Assembly: GCF_035046485.1 (NCBI RefSeq)
Contig: NC_085138.1
Location: 431,693,265-431,757,264 of the forward strand
DNA: 64,000 nt
Source of the DNA: Aedes albopictus
Taxonomy: Eukaryota; Arthropoda; Insecta; Diptera; Culicidae
Direction of reading: 5' to 3'
The first letter of the stretch is position 1. Every line of letters starts with the position of its first letter. A program made the position numbers and the translations under genes. Below, in pieces: positions 45,301-54,300 of this stretch. A model generated the notes under the pieces. It saw only the letters and a program-made list of their open reading frames with translations, did no database searches and was not told the DNA's origin.

Positions 45301-48300
45301 AGAGTTCCATGAGACATTCCTTTAGGATTCTCTGGAGGAATTCTGGCAGAAAATCCTAGACGATTTTCTGGATGAATCCCTGGAGATTTTTCTGGAGGAT
45401 TTTTTGGACTTTTTCCTCGACAAATTTCTAAAAAAATACTGGAGGAATTTTTGGAGGAATTTTTGAAGATTTTTTGAGGATTTTTTTTGTAGAAATTTAT
45501 GGATGAATCCCTGGAGGAATTCCTGAAGAAATTGCTTGAGAATTTCTTGAAGAATTCCCTGGAGGAATCCATGGAGTAATCCTTGGAGGAATTTCTTAAT
45601 AAACTGCCTGGAAGAGTTCCACGAGAAATTCCTTCAGGAGTTTCTGGAGGAATCCGTGGAGGAAATATTGAAGGAATTCTGGAGGACATTCCTAAAACAT
45701 TTTTCCTAGAAGAAATTTCAGGAGGAATCTCTGGAGGAATTGTTGGGGTATATACTGGAGGAATTATTTGAGGATTTTTTGGAAAAATATATTAGGTTTC
45801 CTGGATAAATTTTGTGGAGGAATTTGAATTTCGGAAGGAATTTCTCGAGGAATATTTTGAAGAATTCTTAAATAAATTCATTGATGGATCCCTGCAGTTA
45901 TTTCTGAAGAAATTCCTGGAAAAATCCTGGAGTAATTCCTGAAAGATTCCGTGGAGAAATTTCTCGAGGAATTCCTGGAAGAGTTCCGGGAGAAACTCCT
46001 TTAGGATTGTCTGGAGCAATCCATGAAGGAATTGCTGGAAGAAATCCCTGAAGGCATCTTGGAGGAATTTCTGGAGGAATATCTGCAGGAACTCCTCGAA
46101 AAATTTATAAACGAATACCTGATGGAGTTTCATGTGGAATTTTTAAGAGATTTCAGAAGAAATTCATTTAAGAATCACTGGAGGGATTCCTGCAGAAATT
46201 CCTGGAGGAATCCGTGGAGCATTCCCTAGAGGAATTCCTCGAAGAATTTCTGGAGGAATTCTTGGAAGGGTTCCGATAGACATTCTTTTAGGATTCTCCG
46301 GAGGAATTCTGGCAAAAAATCCTAGATAATATTCTGGAGGAATTCCTGGAGGATTTTCCGGACTTCTTTCTCGGGAAATTTCTGAAAAAAAATTCTGAAG
46401 GTGGAATTCCTGAAGAAATTCCTTGAGAATTTTCTGGAGAAATCCATGGAGGAATTTCTCGAGGAATTCCTGGAAGAGTTTCGTGAGAAATTCCTTTAGG
46501 ATTTTCTGGAGAAATCTGAGGAGTACTTCCTAGAGGAATCCGTGGAGGAAGAATTTAGCAGACATTCCTAAAATATTTTTCCTAGACAAAATTTCAGGAG
46601 GAATCTGTGGAGGAATTCTTGGAGTTTTTACTGGAGGATTTATTTGAGGAATTTGTGATCACCTCGAAGAATTTCTGAAGGGATTTCTGGAGGAATTTTT
46701 TGAATCCCTGGAGTAACCCTGAAAAAATTCCTGGAGGAATCCGTGGAGGATTCCTTGTAGAAATTCCTCGAGGAATTCCTGGAAGTGTTCCGAGAGAAAC
46801 TCCTTCATGATTTTCTGGAGGAATCCGTGGAGGAATTCCCGGGAGAAATCTCTGGAAGCATTTTAGGGACATTCTGGAGGAATGTCTGAAGGTATAGCTG
46901 AAGGAATTTTTTGACGAGTTTTTGAAGAAATTCTTTAATGAATCCCTGGAGGATTTTTGAGGAACATCTGAAGAAATTCAATAATGAATCCCTTGAGAAA
47001 TTCCTGAAGAAATTCTTGGAAAAAATGTTGGAGAAATCCTTGGAGGAATCCGTGGAGGATTTTCTGAAGAAATTCTTCGAGGAATCCCTGGATGAATTAT
47101 TGGAAGAGTTCTGAGAGACATTTCTTTAGGATTCTCTGGAGAAATTCTTGTAGAAATTACTGGAGGACTTTCTGGAGTAATTCCTGGAAGAATTTCTGGA
47201 GGAGTTTTAGAAGGATATTCTGAAGAAATTCATGGATTGGATAATTTTCTGGAGAAATTAATGGAAAAATCCTTGGAGGAATTTCTCCAGAAATTCCTGG
47301 AAGACATCGGTGAGATATTACTTTAGGTTTTCCTGGAGGAATCCGTGAAGGAAATATTTGGGGGAATTCCGGCAGGCATTCCTAGAAGAAATTTCAGGAG
47401 GAATCTCTGGAAGAATTCTTGATGTATTTGCTGGAGAAATTCCCGGATGAATTATTTGAAGAATTCCTGGAAAAATATATGAGACTTCCTGAAAAAAGTT
47501 CTGGAAAAATTACTGGAGGATTACCTGGATAAACTCCTCGCTGAGTTCCCGGAAGAGTTCAGGGGGAAATTCCTTTAGGATTTTCTGAAGGAATCAGTGG
47601 AGGAATTCCTGGAAAAAATCTATGAAGGCATCTTGTAAGAATTTCTTGAAGAGTTTTTGGTCGAATTCCTGGAGGAATTCATGCACGTATCCGTGGTGGA
47701 ATTTCTGTAGATTGCAAGGATTCCGATCGAAATTTTCTATCTACGAATCCTGACTCAATCTGTGCAGTTTTTTCTGATTCTAACATCACTAATTGTCCAA
47801 TATTGAAATTCTTTCACAACGACATTTTTTTGTATAATTGATAATTTTCTCGATTTTTTCCATTGTATGTGATACGTTTATAAATTTTCATAAGAGTCGA
47901 GATAATGACTTCATATTGAACTTTCGCATTGCTTTGAAATCATCACCATCCGAATCCATCTCCTGTACTTGGCGATATTAGCACCACTGCATGTTGAAAC
48001 CCTTTCTTTCATATTGCGTGTAATACCATGATTCTCTTTTGCACCATGATCATATATTTCACCATCATTGTAGTGCCCCCCCTAAGCAAGAACCCTGCGC
48101 ACGCTAGTGGTCAAGGCTTCTACTGTCTCAACTACCAGCATGTACTTCGTTTTTGACGCATTCACTGATAGACCTTCGCGTTCTAGGCGGGAGTACTGAA
48201 CTGACGTAGTCATATCATCCGTTACCTTGGTGTCCACGTTCTACACCCCATTCAGGTGCTCTTCGAAGTGCTGTTTCCACGTCTGTCCGTCAAAATCCTG

Positions 48301-51300
48301 TCCTATATTTCAGCTCATTACACGAAGTCATTGCGGGGTTCAATGAACTTCTGGTAGAACTTCTATGTTCCTTGAGAACAGCATAGAAGATCCATTTCTT
48401 CAGAGTCCACTTCTTCCAAGCGGAGATTTTTTTTTTTCTCTCCCGAAAGAGGTGGGTCTGCTGTTTCCACTTCTGTTTGTATCGTTCGATGTTCTACGGA
48501 GTTCCATGCTAAAACATTACTATTTGCGATGAACTCTTTCTTCCAAAATCTCTCAACACTCCTCGTCGAAACATTCGTTCCGTCAACTTCGTTCCAAGTA
48601 ACCGATGATGGTGCTCCCGACTGCGTCTTTCATGGCTGCTTTTATGATATACCAGTAGTCCTCAAGATGGGAACATCAAGCTCGCCTCGATATTCTGTGC
48701 GTATGTTGAGACGACATATCTACGGTTGCGATTGATTCAGTCACTCTAGGTTATATCATGGCGTTCGCTGGTACCGTACATTTGGATGTAGTTTGACCAT
48801 CACCAGGTAGTAGTCAGAGCCGAGTTAAGCACCACGATAAGTTCTAGTGTCGATAATGTCGGAGAAATTCTGTCCATCAATCAGAACGTAGATGATTCGC
48901 GATTTCGTTTGTTGTGGGCCGTATTCCGTCATCAGCCGCTAAAGCTTTCCAACCGTCGGTCTGAATTCCTCCNNNNNNNNNNNNNNNNNNNNNNNNNNNN
49001 NNNNNNNNNNNNNNNNNNNNNNNNNNNNNNNNNNNNNNNNNNNNNNNNNNNNNNNNNNNNNNNNNNNNNNNNNNNNNNNNNNNNNNNNNNNNNNNNNNNN
49101 NNNNNNNNNNNNNNNNNNNNNNNNNNNNNNNNNNNNNNNNNNNNNNNNNNNNNNNNNNNNNNNNNNNNNNNNNNNNNNNNNNNNNNNNNNNNNNNNNNNN
49201 NNNNNNNNNNNNNNNNNNNNNNNNNNNNNNNNNNNNNNNNNNNNNNNNNNNNNNNNNNNNNNNNNNNNNNNNNNNNNNNNNNNNNNNNNNNNNNNNNNNN
49301 NNNNNNNNNNNNNNNNNNNNNNNNNNNNNNNNNNNNNNNNNNNNNNNNNNNNNNNNNNNNNNNNNNNNNNNNNNNNNNNNNNNNNNNNNNNNNNNNNNNN
49401 NNNNNNNNNNNNNNNNNNNNNNNNNNNNNNNNNNNNNNNNNNNNNNNNNNNNNNNNNNNNNNNNNNNNNNNNTAGCCGCTTTGTTGTTTTTGAGCTGGTG
49501 GATGGCATCCTTAACCTCCCTCAGCGTGGGAGTTGGTTCGTTCCCGTCCTCTGCTGCACCAACATAGTCATTTCCTCCGCTGCCTTGGTCCTCCGTGCCT
49601 ACATTCTCTTCGCCATTCAGGTGCTCGTCGAAGTGCTGCTTCCACCTTTCGATCACCTCACGTTTGTCCGTCAGGAGGCTCCCGTCCTTATCCTGCAGAT
49701 TTCGGCTTGCGGCACGTAGCCTTTGCGGGATGCGTTGAGCTTCTGGTAGAACTTGCGTGTTTCCTGTGAACGGCACAGCAGTTCCATTTCCTCGCACTCC
49801 GCTTCTTCCAGGCGGCGCTTTTTCTCCCGGAAGAGACGGGTCTGCTGCTTCCGCTTCTGTCTGTATCGCTCCACATTCTGTCGGGTTCCATGCTGCAGCA
49901 TTACCGCCCGCGCTGCATCCTTCTCCTCCAGAACCGCTCTGCACTCCTCGTCGAACCAATCGTTTCGTCGACTCCGTTCTACGTACCCGATAGTGCTCTC
50001 GGCTGCGTTGTTGATGGCTGCTTTGATTGTACTCCAGCAGTCCTCTAGAGGGGCCACATCGAGCACACCCTCGTCCGGCAACGCTGCCTCGAGATTCTGC
50101 GCGTATGCGGTGGCGACATTCGGTTGCTTCAGTCGCTCTAGATCGTACCGGGGCGGCCGCCGGTAATGTACGTTGTTAATAACGGAGAGTTTTGGGCGCA
50201 GTTTAACCATCACCAGGTAGTGATCAGAGTCGATATTAGCGACACGATAGGTCCTGACGTCGATAATGTCGGAGAAGTGCCGTCCATCAATCAGAACGTG
50301 GTCGATTTGCGATTCCGTTTGTTGTGGTGATCTCCAGGTGTAACGATACGGGAGGCTGTGCTGAAAGAAGGTGCTACGAATGGCCATGTTCTTGGAGGCG
50401 GCGAAATCGATGAGGCGTAGGCCATTTTCGTTCGTCATCAGGGGCCGCTAGATCTTTCCAACCGTCGGTCTGAATTCCTCCTCCTGGCATACCTGAGCGT
50501 AATGATTATCTTGACGTCGTGGTCTGGGCAGCGGTCGTACTATTGTAATGCGTTGTGATCATCCTCAGTGCTTCCGGCGTGTTGTTAGTTATCCTGAAGT
50601 TGAAGAACCGGTTCTTGGTACTCAGCCTGCATATTTCTCGTCGATCGGTCACCAACCGCTTTGTACTTATATCTCCCACGATGAAAGCTATTCCCAGTTC
50701 ACGCGTGGTGTTTCAGCTCCAGTAGATGATATGATTACCTTTAATCGTTCGCACCATTGATTCGATCTACGTGCGTTGGACAGAATGCAGCTCTTCGATG
50801 CCGAACCCGCGATCCTTCGTTAGATTGGCAAATATGCGAGTACTCGCGATGAAGTTGAGGGATGGTCAGTTCACCTACTAAAGCTTCCAATCGCAAGTCC
50901 TTTTCGTTCGCTTTGTTCTTGGTTCGTAGTTGCTCAGAAGACTAAGAGCTTTCACATAGGAAACAATTTAGTTCGAGAATCATACACTGCGTGGCGCTAG
51001 TGTTCTTAGGAGCTTCCAGTTCAGTCTGCTGAAGCTGCTAAGAGCACTAGCACCACGTAGTGAGTGATTTTCGAACTAAATTGTTTCCTATGTGAAATCT
51101 CTTAGTCATTTGAGTTACTTTGCCGAAGACAGCATCCTTCTAAGTTATCCACATTGCGAGATATTCAACATTCAGACTGAACTGGAAGCTCCTAAGAGCA
51201 CTAGCGCCACAAAGTAAGTGATTCTCGAACTAAATTGTATTCTATTTGAAAGATCTCAGTCTGCTGAGTAACTTTCCGAAGACAGTATCCTTCTAGGTGA

Positions 51301-54300
51301 TCCAGAACATGAGATATACGACGTTCAGATTGAACTGGAAGCTCCTAAGAACACTAGCGCTACGCAGTGAGTGATTTTCGAACTAAATTGTTTTCCATGC
51401 GAACGAGTTTAGTCTTCTGGATGACTTTGCCGAAGACAGTATCCTTCTAAGTGGTCGAGAGCGCGAGTATACGACGTTTAGACTGATCTGGAAGCTCATA
51501 AGAACACTAACACCACTCAGTGAGTAATTTTCGAACTAAATTGTTTCCTATGTGAAAGCTCTCACGAGATATACGACATTCAGACTGAATTGGAGACTCC
51601 TAAGAACATAAGCGCAACGAAGTGAGTGATCTTCGAACTAAATAGATTTATATGCGATAGCTTTTAGTCTTCTGAGAAACTTTGCCGAGGACAGTAACCT
51701 TCTAAGTGGCCAAGAACACGAGATATACGAATACGACGTTCAAACAGAACTGGAAGATCCTAAGAACACTAGTGCCACGCAGGGAGTAATTTTCGAACTA
51801 AATTGTTTCCTATGTGAAAGCTTTTAATCTTCTTAGCAACTTTGCCGAAGACAGTATCCTTCTAAGTGGTCAAGAACACGAGATATACGACATTCAGACT
51901 GAACTGGCAGATCCTCAGAACACTAGCGCCACGCAGTGAGTGATTCTCGAACTAAACTGTTTCCTATGTGAAAGCTCTTAGTCTTCTGAGCAACTATGCC
52001 GAAGACAGTATCCTTCTAGGTGGTCCAGAACGCGAAATATTCCACAACTACTGGCAAAATGTAGTGCTATCCCACATGTCCGACATGGTGTCCTGTGTAG
52101 CAGGTTCTCGGTAGCCAATGTTCCCGGAACTACTATTTCATCATATCAACACATTCTTGACGAAATTATCTATCAAATAAGACATCGGTCATTTGAATTG
52201 GTGAAAAAATCATCATTTTATAAGAATTTGAATTTCTGGGTCATAATGACCCCAATGCATTATTCGTAACTTTTTTTGTGGCGCCATTTTGGTTTCATCT
52301 TTAGAATTTTTTTTTCAAAAGACTCGTTTCTGCAAAATATTAAAAGTCAAGAAGTTTCATTACGATAAGTTAACTAACGAAAGAGATATTAATGCTTGAA
52401 ATCGCGTTTTGGGTCATAATGACCCTAATGCACGACGAAGGATAAGTAAAAAGACACATGATCTTCTCTGACTTAACGCCGACCATATGTAAATGATAAG
52501 AAGCTTGAATTTGATAGATGTCAGGAAGAAGCAAGAAGAATAATAAGAAAAACGAATTTAACTACAATTTTTATCACAGATATGTGGAATCACGAGCATC
52601 GAGGGTGATAACTTGACAAGTTGCTAACATGCTCTAAACCGTTATTTGAAAGTAAAATCTGTATGTAAAATCTAAATTTCCAATAAAATATGAACTATTT
52701 CAGCTTTGAGCTGACTCGCACCCAACTTAAGGAGATTGCGATCTGCTGAATAGAAACGATGCTCAAAACATCCTCGTCTTTAAATGATGCGTTTCATGGT
52801 TAATCAAGTAAAAATCTAAATTCTACTGGAATGCTTTTTTTAGGCAGATACAGTGGTTTTTCGATTTTATCAGGTTCAAAAAAAATTTACCGTGATATAA
52901 ACGAAACCGTGAATAATTCATTATTTAGCGAAACGAGAAATGAATGCAAATTTTTATTCGAAATCGATCAACTGCGAAAGTTACGAAACGTAGTCCGCAT
53001 TTTTTCAACTGTTTTAGTGGACTGATTTCAGAACAAATGTGATAAAAACGAAACGAAAATCGTGATAAAATCGAAATGAAAACCGTGAATTTGGGCGAGT
53101 AGTGATTAAAGCGACTAGTGATAAAACCGAAACGCCACTGTATAACAAAGGGGAACTAAGTCTAAAATGCCAAGGTGGGGTAAAATGGTCCAACTCATGA
53201 AATCACTCATAAATGAGATTTGATCATTACTATATGTGAATGACGCACAGATTTGTTTGCTTAAACTGTCCCTCTAGAAGTCAAGCAGGCAAATCCACGG
53301 AAAATCTTTGAATTTCTTAATGAAGATTAGCAACTTTCGGTTTTTCTTGATGTTCTTGGGATCAATTCCCAAACTGGCCACAACATTTCTGAGGAACAAC
53401 AGCAACAACAATTATGTTCCTGGATCACAGAGTAACTCTGTTTTAATTTTGCCAGTTCATTTGATGATGAAATAAAAAAAAACAATAAGAGTAAACGTGT
53501 CAATAATTGTGCTCGTACTAGTAACTCTTTATGGTAAATTAATTATAAGTTAATTTGCCACACAGTAAAAAGTCTAAAACTTTGACCACTACTTTTTCGT
53601 CTCAATTTTTATCTCAGTTTAAAAAGAAAAACCACTCGTACCAACTATAAAGTACCCTGTTGCTTTTATGGTGCTAATGTTTGACATTGGTTATAATAGT
53701 GACGAATCCCAATCTTATGGGAGCATCCAGTATTAGACCACTAGCACCACTAAAGGTCTCAAAGTTTGCTTCGCTTAGTGTTCTATGAGCACTTACACAG
53801 TTATTAACTGAGAGCTTACTTTGCCTTTTGCTTGTGTATATCGTGTAGCAGGCACGAAGATACTCTATGTCCAAGAAAGTCGAGGAAATTTTCCATTACT
53901 AAAAGTTTCTGGACGCCCTTACAGCTGTGATTATTCGTACTATGGGTTCGAGGGTGCAAAGAATTCAAGAAAAACAATTGTTTGAAATAGGGTGAAATGT
54001 GTCCTAACATCAAAATCACAAAACCGGTATTACCTCATAATCCAAGTTTTATACATTAATTAAAAATGTCGCTTGTTAACATGTTAGTGAAAATAGTGTT
54101 TAATTGGGTCTCCAATTAACCTAGAACTTTGATGATACTTTGGATCGTCAATCCGGAGATCCCCGTTCTAGTCGAAAAATTGTATCGGCTTCCTAGGCAT
54201 AGTGTATCATTTTACTTGCCACACAATATAGTTTCTTACCGATTTTGGCAACACGAGTTGGATTTTATGTTGCCAAAATGGGGTGTTGCTGAAAACGTTT

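Larger units (their letters stand above)
36923..48109. mobile_element. Giant (11.2 kb) non-autonomous hAT-like element
   Basis: Termini CACTAGCGTGCACAGGGG and, inverted, CACTAGCGTGCGCAGGG; long G and C runs lie just inside both ends. An exact 8-bp target duplication GTCAAGGC (36915-36922, 48110-48117) fits the hAT superfamily. Removing it joins two parts of one RTE-like relic. No transposase is visible. The contents are ATGCACCATTTT-rich repeats (about 36975-41390), an ORF1-only retroposon (about 37640-38953), a further insertion (39219-39881), a CTGGAGGAATT array (41395-47715) and a small hAT MITE. Confidence 0.8.

Noticed and set aside
41760..47700. Many open frames of 60-165 codons on both strands with EEFL, GIPP or NSSR repeats
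   Set aside because: All come from the 12-bp CTGGAGGAATT array, which lacks stops in several frames.
48877..49959. Long frames spanning the N run
   Set aside because: The translated X residues are an artefact of the gap; only the flanking RTE-like parts are real.
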